From assembly GCF_964340395.1 (NCBI RefSeq), contig NC_135552.1, positions 27,080,681 to 27,144,680 of the forward strand: a DNA stretch of 64,000 nt. The letters run 5' to 3'. The notes under the pieces were generated by a model. The model made no database searches. It was not told where the DNA came from and worked only from the letters and a program-made list of their open reading frames with translations. The stretch is from Glandiceps talaboti (taxonomy: Eukaryota; Hemichordata; Enteropneusta; Spengelidae). Below, piece after piece: positions 1 through 13,302 of this stretch. The translations under genes and the position numbers were made by a program. Position 1 is the stretch's first letter, and each line of letters starts with the position of its first letter.

Positions 1-930
1 CCTTGTTGAGATTCAGAAGTGAGTAACCTACATGTATAGGTAATCCTGTGTGCACGTAATGTCATAAATATGTAAATGAGTGTACAAGTAGGTAATTTAG
101 GTGTCTTCAGAGTATGTAAAGATCATGAACTTTCAATTAATAACTTACTACAGTATGAGAGTACCCTTTTCTAATTGTGCATGGCGTACCAAAATTGATA
201 GATTGTAGAGTGCACCTTTTGAAATCAGAATCTTAGACTTTTGCCGTTACTTTGAAAGTTCCAACCCATTCTCAGCTAAGCTAGAGAATGCCTGGGTAGG
301 TGATGTGCACTCTGAATGTGATATTCAATTTGTTTTCTCAAGTACATAATTTATGATATTTGAGTTCACAAAAGACGATCATTGTACACCTACATTGTAC
401 TATTCTGACAGTGTTTCTGTTTGTAGGTATCAGAACCAACCAGTGTCTCCAATGGGTGGAATGTATGGTACCAAAGTTTCTAGTTCTACAGTCAACATAA
501 TCACATACATGGAAGCCATTCTTAACATCACTATTGATATCCAACCATTTGTGGACCAACTAATACTAATTGAGACTATACAGGTATGGCAGGTTATGTG
601 ATCTCACAGCTGGTATGGCAAATCATTGGCATGTTATGGATATCTCACAGTTGGCCTAAGAATTATCTTGCTGTCAAGAGGTGTTAGGATGTGCGATGCA
701 ATGCAAGGTTGACAAAATTAATTATCTGTATCCCTAAGCACTAAAGAAATGCTAAATTAAGTGTACCTTACCTTGTTCCCCTTTTATGCTACTATATCTG
801 TAGTACATAGACAAAGCTAATGGATCAATGTCAAGTACACACAAAGACTTTGCAGTGTTCTGACATTTACTATGTACTGGACTTTGGTACTTGGTGAGTG
901 TATGTGATTGATTGATTGATTGATTGAATG

Positions 931-994
<64 letters not shown>

Positions 995-1193
995 ACTGAT
1001 TCATTCATTCATACATACAAATTCTCTTAATTCTTCAAATTTTATGTTTTATTATCAGAAACTTCACAGGTCCACAGTATATCTTGAATTGATCAGAGCC
1101 AGTTTTATAGGTACAGTAGATTCAGCTGGTAGTAGTGATGAACTGAAGTGGGCTTCATTTACTTATCTAAAGGTAACTAGAAAAATAATCAAA

Positions 1194-1284
<91 letters not shown>

Positions 1285-1494
1285 TGTACATGTATGTATG
1301 TATGTGTGTCTGTGTGCATTTGTGTCTGTCTGTGTCTGCATCTGTCTGTCTGTGTGTGTATGTATGTGTATATGTGTGTATGTGTGCATGTGTATGCGCA
1401 TGTCTGCATTTGCGAATGTGTGCTTGTGTGTGTGTACTTGTATATATACATGTGTGTATGTTTGTCTGCATGTCAGTGTGTGTGTGAGCATTTA

Positions 1495-1575
<81 letters not shown>

Positions 1576-4500
1576 ATTAGGTGTTGTATTCAAACTTTTC
1601 ATGGGTTGAAAATATACATTATATGTTGAATGTATTTTGGGATGGCAGATATGTGTACATATTTGGTGCCCTAAATTCTAGCAAGAAATGAGGCCTCAGT
1701 TACAGACTCCTACTTGAAAGGAAAGAAATATGGAATGGTATAATAAACGTAAGTTCCTCAGAATGATCTATAACCCTTGACCTCTGCAAACTTTCTAGGT
1801 TCCACAAGTATTAGCAAGACTGAAATTAATACCACCATCAGATGGAAATACATTAGACAGCAGTGAAATCCTTAATGATTCACTGGAGCAGCTATTGAGA
1901 TTTCTTCCTTTGTTAGATGCTGCTGACACTAAATGCAAGTAAGTGGTTGCATCTCTCATGTTGTAGCTTCTTTTTGTTGCCAATGTTTGACATCATGTAA
2001 TAAAATTTGTAGTTTTCTCAAAACTTTGATGTATGGGAAAAATAAGTAATATTTTGGAAAGTTATTCATACTGAACATTTAACTCATGTAACTGGCTCCC
2101 ATGGTGAACTCTGACCTCATGCAAATTTTGTCAGTGAATTACAATTTCATGCAAATGTTTCCCATAAAGTGAACTCTCACCTCTTGCAAATTGTCTCACA
2201 GTGAACTCTCACCTCTTGCAAATTGTCTCACAGTGAACTCTCACCTCTTGCAAATTGTCTCACAGTGAACTCTCACCTCTTGCAAATTGTCTCACAGTGA
2301 ACTCTCACCTCTTGCAAATTGTCTCACAGTGAACTCTCACCTCTTGCAAATAAACAAGATTCAACAAAGTGGTGAGAACCTGAGTGGTGTATGATTTGTT
2401 AATCATGATACAATTATTTATGTTTACAGTTGTGACTGTCTTCAGTATTTGTTGCAAGAATTCAATAAGTATGGATTGATGAGTGAATCACAGGTATCCA
2501 AAATACTTCACAGAAGGTCAGTATCAACAAAAACATGATTTATTTATAGCTTTCAACAAGCTTGCCCATGATTTATTTTTACAAAGAATTTCATGTATCA
2601 TATTTTTTCTAATGTACTATTTATAGTTGTTCTTGGAATATGAATCACAGATAAGTGAATGTGTTTCTGACTTTTTCCTTATGAACACATTTGAAATTGA
2701 GGACAAAAACTCATGCATAAGTGAAATGGTAGTGTATACTATGTAATTACTGAAGACTTGTTATTATGCATCATGTTTTCAGAACAAGTCAAAACTGAGT
2801 GAAATTCTTGGAGTACAAGATTTCTACTCACTCTGACAACAACTTCTAGGAAATGTTGTAATTTGTCCAATAATGTTAATAATATTCTTTTCACAACTCT
2901 GTACAGGGCTTTAGAGACACAGAGAATAAAATCATCAGAAGTGCTCCCAACACAACCCAATGCTAGCTTGATTCTGAGAGCTGAACCCACTGTCACAAAT
3001 ATCTTAAAGGTAGGCTTTATCATAGTTACACAATTCTGCACCTCAGAAATAAAATAGGGAGTCATTGTACAATTTTTTTGAAACAAAGGTGAAAATGGCG
3101 TTAACATTTAGACATTTTAGAATCCAAAATAGCTGCCAAATATGGTGATAACTCAATTGGAAAATAAAAGATTGGTTTCCTTGAAAATGAAATGAACAAA
3201 ATTTCTTTTTGTTATTTCAAAAGGACAGAACAAGTTTTCATATGGCAAACTTGTGAAAGATTTTTTATTTTTGTTTAATTCTTTTTATGGGGGGGGGGGG
3301 GGGGGGTGTTCTCCGATAGAATATATATGTTTTTCATAGTGTCATACCATTACTTAGATAAACACACTTTTTACCCTATTTGTAGACACTAGATGCAGAC
3401 TATTCTAAGAGTCAAGAAGCTCTACTGGGGGTACTTGGTCATATGATGTCTGGAAAAAGCTTTGAACTGATATTAGCGGCTGCAGCTGCCACAGGGAAAC
3501 TGAAAAAGTTTGCAGCAAAACTTATCAAGTGAGTATATGATTTATATATCTATTTATATATTCACAAACTATCCAACAGGTGAATAGCCCAGTAACACGA
3601 TGAATGTTCAGTGTTAAATGCAGGAGGAAACCAGAGTGCAAAGGGAAAACCTGCGTTGTTCAGTAGAGTCAAACTGAATGACACTCTTCTAACTTACAGT
3701 ATGGTAAATTTAATCAAACCCAGAATGGGTTCAAACCACAGTGGTAAGAGGCAAGTGGTTTAACCACTTGGCCACCGACAACACTAGAGTAAAATGTGAA
3801 AGAAATAATGAGACTATGGCTGCCTACTTTTCACAAATATCAATATCAGGGCATTTTTACCAAGTAAATGGTAAAAACCACACAACTTTGATGTTTGATG
3901 TTTCCTTTTCAGATTTAATGAGTTTGCCAAACAAGCTAATGGAGAGGGTAGCAAAGCATCGTATACAAGAGCATTGCTTTATGACATCTCATTTCTTATG
4001 TTATGTCACATTGCTCAGCTATATGGAGTGGAGGTAAGCAAATAACAATTCTGATAATCTTGGTTATGTGAAAAAAAGGAATAATAATGGACCTTATTTT
4101 TGGAAAGAACTATTATTCATTTGAGAGATGTTTATAGAAGCAGAAAGAATTGCATGGCATATCAAAATCTTGACTGATTATTGAATTAAGTGTGTCCTTT
4201 CTGTTGTAGATGGTAACTGCCAATGGTGGTGATTCATTCTTTGAGAACTGGGCAACACAGTGTCTACCAGATGACAATGGTGCTAAACCACTGGAGTTAG
4301 CATTAAAACCTGACCAGATTAAAGTAGACTTATTGTTAGCTACCATTAATTCAGGATCAGAAATGAAAACAAGGTAAAGGACATGCACATATTTAACATT
4401 TCTTTGATATGAACATGTAGTGCTTTATGTAGTTTTAGATTACATTGTTTAGATACCATGTATCTGGTACCAAGTCAGTGCAATGGTCAGGATATGTTTG

Positions 4501-4598
4501 ATGATTTGCAAACTAGACTGGATCAGGTCTACTCCAGAAAAGGTTTAACATATGCATGGAGCATGAACACATACACACATGCAACTAACACAGACACA

Positions 4599-4663
<65 letters not shown>

Positions 4664-4687
4664 ACAGACAGACACAGACACACATGC

Positions 4688-4736
<49 letters not shown>

Positions 4737-6055
4737 AACACAAAACTTAGACAACATAACATCCGTATATGTTTATGTACATCTCAAGTGCTTGTTACAC
4801 AACTTCTGTAAGGTTACTCTATACACTAGCTGTCAGCTATAACATTCACTATAATAACTGTATTCCAATCAAACTTCTTGACAAAGTCTACTGAGGTGCA
4901 AAACTAGTTTAAGGTTCAAACATTTTTTTTTCTCATCTAATCTGAAAATAAAGCTTTCTGAAATGACTGCATCCATGTCTTCATATTACAGCCTCACAAA
5001 GTGGCATGAACAGTGTATACACCTTCCCTATGTGATGCAAGAAGTATTGAATGCATGGGAACACTCAGCTATAACTACAGACCATGTACAAGTAAGTGTA
5101 TAGCCAAGCCACAAGTTACTTATCTTTTTACATACATGCAGTGTTGAAATAAGTGCAGGTTAAGTTTACCGTACTTTGTGTCTCAGAAATAGAAATCTTA
5201 AACTTTTACTGTTAGTTAAAATCAAGAAAACAATCAGAGGTCACCATACACAGTTTAAATAGAGGTCAAAATGATATCAAAATGATGCCATTTGAGAATT
5301 CAATATGGCCGTAGAATTCAATATGGCCGTAGAATTCAATATGGCCGTACAGTTCAATATGGCCGTAGAATTCAATATGGCCGTAGAATTCAATATGGCC
5401 GTAGAATTCAATATGGCCGTACAGTTCAATATGGCCGTAGAATTCAATATGGCCGTAGAATTCAATATGGCCGTAGAATTCAATATGGCCGTACAGTTCA
5501 ATATGGCCGTAGAATTCAATATGGCCGTAGAATTCAATATGGCCGTAGAGTTCAATATGGCCGTAGAATTCAATATGGCCATGGAATTCAATATGGCCAT
5601 AGAATTCAATATGGCCGTAGAATTCAATATGGCCATAGAATTCAATATGGCCGTAGAATTCAATATGGCCGTAGAATTCAATATGGCCACCAAATACTCT
5701 GTACTATATGTTGTTGATTTCCTTGAAGCCAAGGTGGTGAACCCTAAACTTCTTTTATTATTTCAAAAGGACAAGGAATAAGCCTTCATATGTCAAAGAT
5801 TTTAGGGATTTAAGAAATATACTCCATGTGTTTTTCTACTTTCAGAAAATGGTTGACAACATCCGTAGTAGGATGTGTTGTATTCCTGTATGTATTGCAG
5901 CATGGCTATGTAGTTATATCAGTGTACTAGGGTCAGCAGAAAGATCCAAACCAACTAAGATGTTACAGATGTTTATGGTACCTTTAGGAGGTGAACCAGT
6001 CATGCAGTTTTCTAATGAAAGGTAAATCTGTAACATCTCAGTTTAATCATGATTG

Positions 6056-6110
<55 letters not shown>

Positions 6111-9100
6111 TGTGTATGTGTCTGTGTGTCTGTGTCTGTCTGTGTGTGTGTCTGTAGGTGTAGGTGTGTGTGTCTCTGTGTGTCTGTGTCTGTCTGTGTG
6201 TGTGTGTGTGTGTGTGTCTGTGTGTCTATGTAGGTGTGGGTGGGTGGGTGGGTGGGTGGATGGAGTAGCTTACCTGAAAAGATCTAAACCAACCCAAATA
6301 TATGATCATGGTTTTAAGATTCCATGACTCATGAGGAGGTAAACCTGTCCTTCAGTTATCTGATGAAAGAGAGAGTAATTCTTGCTAAGAGTATTTCATT
6401 TCATATTAGATGGTCATAATAGAACAACAGAATCGACTTGTTCCAGGTAATGCATATAAAACTCGTGGAGCGGAAGTAATATCATCGACCACGAAATCAA
6501 ATGTTTGTTAACTTGATGATTAAACCAACTATGAAAGTAGTTTACGGCTAGAACTTGTATGTATAAGCTTCTGCTAAAACAGAGCCCAACTTTCAAAGTT
6601 TAGGGCTAGAACTTGTATGTATAAGCTTCTGCTAAAACAGAGCCCAACTTTCAAAGTTTCATATTGCGTCTTAAAAATATTCATATTGCATCTTAAATTT
6701 TGACATATCATTTCTAGGAATATTTTAATGATGAATGTGATGAAGAAGATGTGTTCCAACTCCCTAGATGTCTGGCTAGGTGGACACAGTAGTAGTAGTA
6801 GTGGTAGTAGTAGTATGGACAGTGTCTTTGTCATTCCAAAAACCAAGCCTACTAAGGAAGTCTTGAAGGAAGTCTTTGATAAAGTTCTACACAATGGCTG
6901 CGTAGACAAGACAGTGTTGATGGCCATGGATCAGATTATTAATGTTAGTGGGATTCAGTGGTTTTGTGAGACTATTATCAATGAATTATTGTCACTAAAC
7001 AGAAAGGATGATTTGCAAACTGCAGGTAAGATAACAATTTTGTGATCTTAAATACACTCGTTGTAACTGGAGTATTATCTTTTCGATCAGACGTATTCAT
7101 TGGAAATTGTTAAAATCCCAGTAATTAGACATGGGGTGGGGGGTGGGGGCTGAATTTTGGGTGTGAACCTAAAAATTGATTTTGTTGTTTTTACTTTCAT
7201 GTACCATATTATGTATACAAAAATGTAGTGTCACATTATAAGTTTTCCAACAGTCAGGGAATTCAATCGTAGACCATACACGTATAAAGTCTATGATTCA
7301 ATACTGTGCAGGATGTACACTATTATGATGAAGTTATTATACCTAACAAAACAGTTTCAAAAAAAATTCTACTTGCAGCTAGTGTAGCATTCGAGTATAG
7401 ATATAAGATTGTTAAACTTAAAAGTCAGTCAAGTCCTCTTGTGACTTGTCAAAAATGAGATAAATACTTCTAGAAATGGGTCTTAAGGCCAATAAATTCA
7501 TTCATCAAGTGATTATACACTCAGGTTTTCAGAAAGAGTGGTTTGTTATAGACTGTCAATTTGACGATAATGGTTTATTCACTTTCATATTTTATCAAGT
7601 TCATGTTCTGTTTCAGTTGAAATTATATCATTTCTGACATTTTTTGTACCCACATTGTATGTTTCAGTTGAAATCATCATTGCGTTGTTCCAAGTAGACA
7701 TAGAACAGCTGACACTGGCCCTGACAAGGAATGTGTTGACCCAGATACTGAATGATCCCTGTCAATGGCAGAATCTTTGTGATCCTAGGGGGCATGCCTT
7801 AGCTACGTTGTCAGTATGGTGTATTGCTGCTGCTCAAACAAGTCAGAACAGTTATAAAGGTCAGAGGTCATTTTTGATTGCTATATATTTGTAGATAGTT
7901 GGCTATGTCCTAATTTCTATTAGAGATTGGAGAGGAGAGGCATGCATGAATGATAATCAGGCGTATAGTACTGTACACTTGTATTGATTACTTATATCAA
8001 CTGGCATATGATTTTGAATGATAAAATACCACCATTCTAACTTACTCAACACTGCAAAGAATCCCTACTACACTTGACACGTGTTCGGCAATTTTGGGGA
8101 ATTTCCTACACTTCTGGTTATGACATCACAGTTACCTCAATCTCCCTGTTTTTGACAAATCAATACAAGTGTACTCAAGGCAGCAATAAGTCTGGCTGAG
8201 TGTAGTGAAGGCAGCAATGAGTCTGGTCGAGTGTAGTGAAGGCAGCAATGAGTCTGGTCGAGTGTAGTGAAGGCAGCAATGAGTCTGGTCGAGTGTAGTC
8301 AAGGCAGCAATAAGTCTAGCTGAGTGTAGTGAAGGCAGCAATAAGTCTGGTCGAGTGTAGTGAAGGCAGCAATGAGTCTGGTCGAGTGTAGTGAAGGCAG
8401 CAATAAGTCTAGCTGAGTGTAGTGAAGGCAGCAATGAGTCTGGTCGAGTGTAGTGAAGGCAGCAATGAGTCTGGTCAAGTGTAGTCAAGGCAGCAATAAG
8501 TCTAGCTGAGTGTAGTGAAGGCAGCAATAAGTCTGGCTGAGTGTAGTGAAGGCAGCAATAAGTCTGGTCGAGTGTAGTGAAGGCAGCAATAAGTCTGGTC
8601 GAGTGTAGTCAAGGCAGCAATAAGTCTGACTGGGTGTAGTCAAGGCAGCAATAAATCTGCAATAGATCTGACTGAGTTTGCCTTTAACACTCATGGTCTT
8701 GATAAACTATTGTCAGATGAGGTCTTTGTGTATGTTGAGGTCTTGTTGTGTATGTTGAGGTCTTGTTATGTATGTTGAGGTGTTGTTGTGTATGTTGAGG
8801 TCTTGTTTGTGTGTTGAGGTCTTGCTGTGTACGTTGAGGTCTTGTGTATGTTGAAGTTTGTTGTGTACGTTAAGGTCTTGTTGTGTAATCAGTAATTGTG
8901 TACATTTTCTATTTTATGTTCATTTTAACATCACCCCATTATACATGAGAACCATCGGTAATTTATGTTTTTTAAACTTTTTTAACAGAAGCAAGATCAA
9001 AAGAAAGCTGTTTTAAACCCCTCAGAGGAAGAAAACGAGGACGTACTGATGTTGATAAAGATGTAAGTGATTCCTGATTTGCTGTATGTCTAACATGTAG

Positions 9101-11084
9101 CATTTACTATTAGTGAGTGGAAAGTACCCATATATGGAATTGAAGACCCTAATGTACAAGGTCCAAGACTATCAGACTGTGTTATTCAGAAGGTCACTTA
9201 TTAGTCCCCAAAGGTAGCTTTAGGCGATGCAGTTTGTTCACCATGCCACATATTGGAAAAAGAAAAGATTGTATAGTTTAGCCACTGATGGCGCTGTTCT
9301 ACAGCAGATTTTGATGGGATATGTGAACCAGAATTGTACAGCAGTATATGGTGTGCTTTGAAGTATCATCCTTTGACAATAACAAATAACCTTCTTGGTT
9401 AATTCAAATAATTCTGCTTCTTCTCTTTTAAATTTTTAAGGGAGAAAGTACAATAGAAGTTTGTTTACATCAGTTCGTTGATTGCCCTCTTTCTTGTACT
9501 GCCATGTATTTGGCGCGTGTGATGAAAAGTTTAGCCTTCATTTTTACCTAATCTGAGGCACCCTCACATGATATGGCTACATAGTGAGTAACCAGAATGT
9601 GTATTTTGACTTGTTTCCACAGGACTCTGGATTTAGCAAAGATGAGAGTAGACCTACAAAACTTAGAAGGATGCTGAGTACAGCAGATGAAGACAGTAAT
9701 ACAGCAACCTTAGCAGGTATGTATTGTGAATATTTGTAATAGAAATGAGTGAAAATGATAGTTTCCATCACTGGTACTTTTAATATTTGAATGAAGATTA
9801 TGCAATTGGCATATAGAAGTATGTAATAGAATTTGCTTCTCACCACAATGGAACAGTTTGCATAACGTTTCTTAGCTTTGAAAAATCTGTAGCTGAATAA
9901 AAATTTTACCATGCAGCAAAAATTTTGAATTAGGTAAACATGAAGAATTGTTGAGAAGTGATTACACTTAGAATCTCTTGATAGAGACCCAGATACCAAG
10001 TATATTTGTTGGTTTCCATTTCAAAGAAATCTAATCTATCTAATCCAGGAAATTTATATTGTGCCAGACTTAAGAAACGTATTCTTATTTTTTGTAGAAT
10101 TTGCAGCCAATGGAGGAATAATGATGCTAATGTCACATTCACAACAACCACAGATCATGTCTGATCCATTTAACAGAGCGTTAGGTAAGTATAGCCATTA
10201 CAGTTATAGGATGGTTACAGTGTATGTCCTGTATGCCTACAGTGTAGGTCCTGTATGGTTACAGTGTATGTCCTGTATAGTTACAGTGTATGTCCTGTAT
10301 GCCTACAGTGTAGGTCCTGTATGCTAGAATAATTTACTGGAACTTCAACACACTCTCGTAAACACACTAAATTCTACAAAGTTGATTCAGGAGGTAAATG
10401 AGCTGACAGAACTTAACAACTCTACATTGAAGAGCTTGTTTGACACGCACGCTCCTGCCATACAGAGAACTATCGTGCAGAAACTCCGTGCTGAATGGTT
10501 TACACAAGATCTATTGACTGAACATAGGACTTTAAGATCACTTGAACAAAAGTGGCTGCTTTCTAAACTTGAAATTGATAGACAGATTTTCACCACTGCT
10601 CGTGCTGAGTACAGCGAAAAGCTGGCCATGAAGAGAGAGTCTTTTCATCGAAGTAAAATCGAAAATGCAAGTACTAAGGAACTTTTCAGAGTTGTTGATG
10701 ATATATCTTGTTCAAAGAAATCTGCATCAGATATTCTCCCAAATAACCTTGAATTATCTAAATTACCAGTTGTTTTTGCAAATTTTTTTGAACAGAAAAT
10801 AATAGATATTCGTGCAAGACTCCAAAGTACTAGTTCTTTTAATGTTGAGCCAATTTCGTCTCAGAACTCGAGAGAACATTAGTCAGAATGGTTGGTGACA
10901 ATGACTACCATTTTAAAAATGTCACAAGATTTCACACACACACACACATACACACACACACACACACATACATACACACACATACACACACACACACATA
11001 CACATACACATACACACATACACACACACACACACACATACACACACACAGACACACACACACACACACAGACACACAGACACA

Positions 11085-11151
<67 letters not shown>

Positions 11152-12318
11152 TCATTATCCAGATGGTTCCAGTCTACTAATGTTTTTGCAAAGAATGACT
11201 GGTTTTACTTCTCAGTCTTACAGTTAGAGTTATTATTAACAATCTGTTCAACAGTGTTAACTTAGATACACTTTTTATGTATGTATTTAATGTTTCTTTT
11301 TTTGTGTGTGTGTTAAAATGTCAGTGATTTCAGTATTAAAAACTTGTAATGCCCATAGAACAGACCAAAGTGTCAACACTTTTTATAAAATTGTGAAATT
11401 AGAGTAAATTTACTTGAAATTAGTTCAGTTTTCCTGTTTTCCATTTTCAGCGTCTTTGTTCCAACTGTTTGCCTCCATACTATCAGAAAACATCATAGGA
11501 CCTCGGAGTGAGTTTGTTATGTCTTTTGTAAAGGAAGCACTACAGTGTGGCGAATATGTGTCACGGAATATCCTACAGTTTATGCCAGTCAATATGGTAA
11601 GACTTGTAATTACAATATGTACTATGACAGAACCCAAGGATGTGTTAGTACAGATGTGGCATACTTGGGGTATTTGCACTTGTTCTTGCAGTGTTCTCTG
11701 TGGCCATATTTTCAAGAGCATAGCATAGCAGCAGCAGAAAACACCACTAGCACAAATGTAAATACCCCTGAGTACCTACACTGGCATTCATGTGGAATGG
11801 AGTTCTGTTATTACTGCATAGTATGTTTATCTGAAACACCAAATTTCTACAAAAATCATACTTTTCGATCCTATGAGTTTGTTTACCAGAAACGAACATG
11901 CACACATTTGCATATCATTTGCATACAGGTGGGCAATAATGTTTTCAGTATTGCACTACAGTGAAAATGCCACTGATATGCATGTGCATGGTGCAAATTA
12001 TCTCTGGTGCAAATTATTACTGCATATCTGTATGTAAATGAGCATATTTGGTGATTTCCTTACACTTTCATTCATTGACATGAAGATCTATAGATTCACA
12101 GATAATTCTTGGCTTATATTGTGACTAAACCATTGTATACAATGTAACACTAAGTGTGTTAATAAAAGGTACATGCTTTTACCTTACAGATTTCACAGCT
12201 ATTCCGCAGCTCTTTAGCAGGAACATTTCCATCAGATCTTGCCCTTGCAGTATGTGACTTAGACCTACCAATGGGGAGGAAGATTGCTGCCAAGATGTTG
12301 TGTCTTAGTAGAAGATGA
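1..12318 (+). CDS. MED24: Mediator complex subunit 24 (MED24), C-terminal ~783 residues, 18 exons, 5' end outside window
   Basis: MED24 is a tail-module subunit of Mediator, the nuclear coactivator that links activators to RNA polymerase II. Exons read from the sequence: 1-18 (weakest), 427-583, 1059-1172, 1799-1938, 2430-2516, 2907-3009, 3386-3528, 3913-4033, 4210-4373, 4992-5091, 5846-6021, 6718-7025, 7668-7859, 8989-9062, 9623-9716, 10098-10184, 11451-11596, 12190-12318 (TGA 12316-12318). All junctions are GT-AG and all phases join. Landmarks shared with vertebrate MED24 are ILRAEPTVTNILK (exon at 2907), LLGVLGHMMSGKS and AAAAATGKLK (3386), LLYDISFLMLCH (3913), KWHEQC and NAWE (4992), DPFNRAL (10098), LQFMPV (11451) and DLDLPMGRKIAAK near the C-terminus. 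The Lys/Arg-rich exon at 8989 matches the variable basic linker. The exon at 6718 has a Ser/Gly run absent from the vertebrate protein. The length agrees with the vertebrate protein from about residue 205. Confidence 0.95.
905..1000 (+). repeat. GATT microsatellite
   Basis: (GATT)n in the MED24 intron before the exon at 1059. Confidence 0.95.
1196..1571 (+). repeat. TG microsatellite, compound
   Basis: Two long pure (TG)n blocks separated by degenerate TGTGTA/TCTG sequence, in a MED24 intron. Confidence 0.97.
2169..2349 (+). repeat. 32-bp minisatellite, ~5.6 copies, in a MED24 intron
   Basis: Unit GTGAACTCTCACCTCTTGCA then AATTGTCTCACA. Confidence 0.92.
4593..4740 (+). repeat. CA microsatellite
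   Basis: (CA)n with CAGACA interruptions, in a MED24 intron. Confidence 0.97.
5295..5688 (+). repeat. 18-bp minisatellite, ~22 copies, in a MED24 intron
   Basis: Unit GAATTCAATATGGCCGTA; many units retain an EcoRI site. It is open in several frames only because the period is a multiple of three. Confidence 0.95.
6056..6265 (+). repeat. TG/TCTG/GGTG microsatellite
   Basis: Compound (TG)n ending in a GGTGGGTGGGTG run, starting ~35 bp after the MED24 exon ending at 6021. Confidence 0.95.
6546..6661 (+). repeat. Two-copy 58-bp tandem duplication in a MED24 intron
   Basis: GGCTAGAACTTGTATGTATA begins both copies (6546 and 6604). It lies ~60 bp before the exon at 6718. Confidence 0.9.
8170..8665 (+). 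repeat. 31-bp minisatellite, ~16 copies, in a MED24 intron
   Basis: The unit has GAGTCTGGTCGAGTGTAGTG then AAGGCAGCAAT, with GTC/GCT variants. It lies between MED24 exons 7668-7859 and 8989-9062. Confidence 0.93.
8715..8895 (+). repeat. ~20-bp degenerate tandem repeat in a MED24 intron
   Basis: TGTGTATGTTGAGGTCTTGT units, about eight, with length variation. Confidence 0.8.
10205..10322 (+). repeat. ~20-bp tandem repeat after MED24 exon 10098-10184
   Basis: GTTACAGTGTATGTCCTGTA units alternating with GCCTACAGTGTAGGTCCTGT, about six in all. Confidence 0.85.
10328..10882 (+). pseudogene. LINE ORF2 fragment in MED24 intron (linker between endonuclease and reverse transcriptase)
   Basis: Open frame of about 185 codons in the MED24 intron between the exons at 10098 and 11451. 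The segment with DTHAPAIQRTI, AEWFTQDLLTEHR and LEQKWLLSKLEIDR resembles the conserved stretch downstream of the endonuclease in CR1/Jockey-type ORF2 (the 'HAP...PW' region). Neither endonuclease nor reverse-transcriptase core is present. It is broken on both sides; a CA microsatellite starts about 50 bp past its end. Confidence 0.72.
10933..11150 (+). repeat. CA microsatellite
   Basis: (CA)n with TACA interruptions directly after the LINE fragment in the MED24 intron. Confidence 0.97.
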
Positions 12319-13302
12319 AAGTCTCTAAACATACCAGTTGTCTCAGAGAAATAGTTGTCAAATGATGAAGATGCCAAGTGCCAGCTAAGTTTTACTTTGG
12401 ATGTTCAATTTGAAAGTGATAGTACATGGGGCAAGAGTATCTCTCTGTTTTAGATGTATACCAATGTTGTGTGCTACTTTGGAATTTGGTGCAAATGTCA
12501 ACATCTGGAAAGCCAATCTTCTTTAAAAATCCAGTTGAAGTCCAAAACTGGTCACAGATTCAAGCTGTTTCTGTACCCACTTACTGTTGAATTTATGGAG
12601 AATCTACGTAACTTTGACAGCTATGCAACTGTGTTGACCTAAACTGTGGACAGCCAGCACTTCTAAAGCTGACATGAGTTAGTTAATATACTTGTATGTA
12701 TACAGTATGTGAACATTTGTGCTCAAGTGTGACTGACAAGGAGAGTGCAGTTTCATAACTGGTGTACATATTTTAGACTGAACAAGACAGTGACATTAAG
12801 AACACATACCACTTGTGAACAAAGCTACCAAGATATGCTGTACATAATCATGATCAAAATTTAGATAAGTTCCATTGCAACCTGGCCAGCCTTTCTAGAA
12901 ATACGATTGACATGTCAGCTAGACAGACAAACACATACATACATACATACATACATACATACATACATACATACATACATACATACATACATACATACAT
13001 ACATACATACATACATACATACATACATACACGCATGCACGCACGCACACACACACGCACACACACAGACACACAGACAGATAATAAACCTCACCTTCTT
13101 TGTGTGCTTAAACTGCTTATCTATTGGAAAATAGAAGGATTAATTTGGCATATTGCAACTTGTTCTCAAAAGTTATAACATTATCAGTGAAGGAAGGTAT
13201 TTATTATTTCCTATATATGTCCTATTTCACTTTATCTTTCCAATGTCACATGAAATGAAAGCTTTGTAAACTTTGTCAATTTATTGTATTTTTTGCAATA
13301 AA
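12319..13302 (+). other. MED24 3' untranslated region with polyadenylation signal
   Basis: About 980 bases follow the MED24 stop with no conserved coding. An AATAAA at 13297-13302, in T-rich context, is the first well-placed polyadenylation signal. The UTR contains the (ACAT)n microsatellite at about 12928-13040. The exact cleavage site is inferred. Confidence 0.5.
12928..13075 (+). repeat. ACAT/CA microsatellite in the MED24 3'UTR
   Basis: (ACAT)n followed by an imperfect CA tract. Confidence 0.96.

Noticed and set aside
1195-1450. Possible tRNA or rRNA genes anywhere in the window
   Set aside because: I looked for cloverleaf boxes and rRNA-like blocks throughout and found none that I could support.
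1163-1629. Cys/Val and Thr/His repeat reading frames on both strands
   Set aside because: They are translations of TG/CA microsatellites within a MED24 intron; the same holds at 4458-4811, 6049-6327, 10879-11265, 12854-13178 and 52367-52667.
3741-4037. 98-residue frame overlapping the MED24 exon at 3913-4033
   Set aside because: It reads the exon out of frame. The spliced frame gives LLYDISFLMLCH, which matches MED24.
5277-5781. Reading frames with regular 6-residue repeats on both strands
   Set aside because: Produced by the 18-bp minisatellite; they are intronic, with no start or splice context.
8132-8694. CRISPR-like array: 31-bp units repeated ~16 times
   Set aside because: The units are contiguous with no unique spacers, and the locus is a eukaryotic intron. 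It is a minisatellite.
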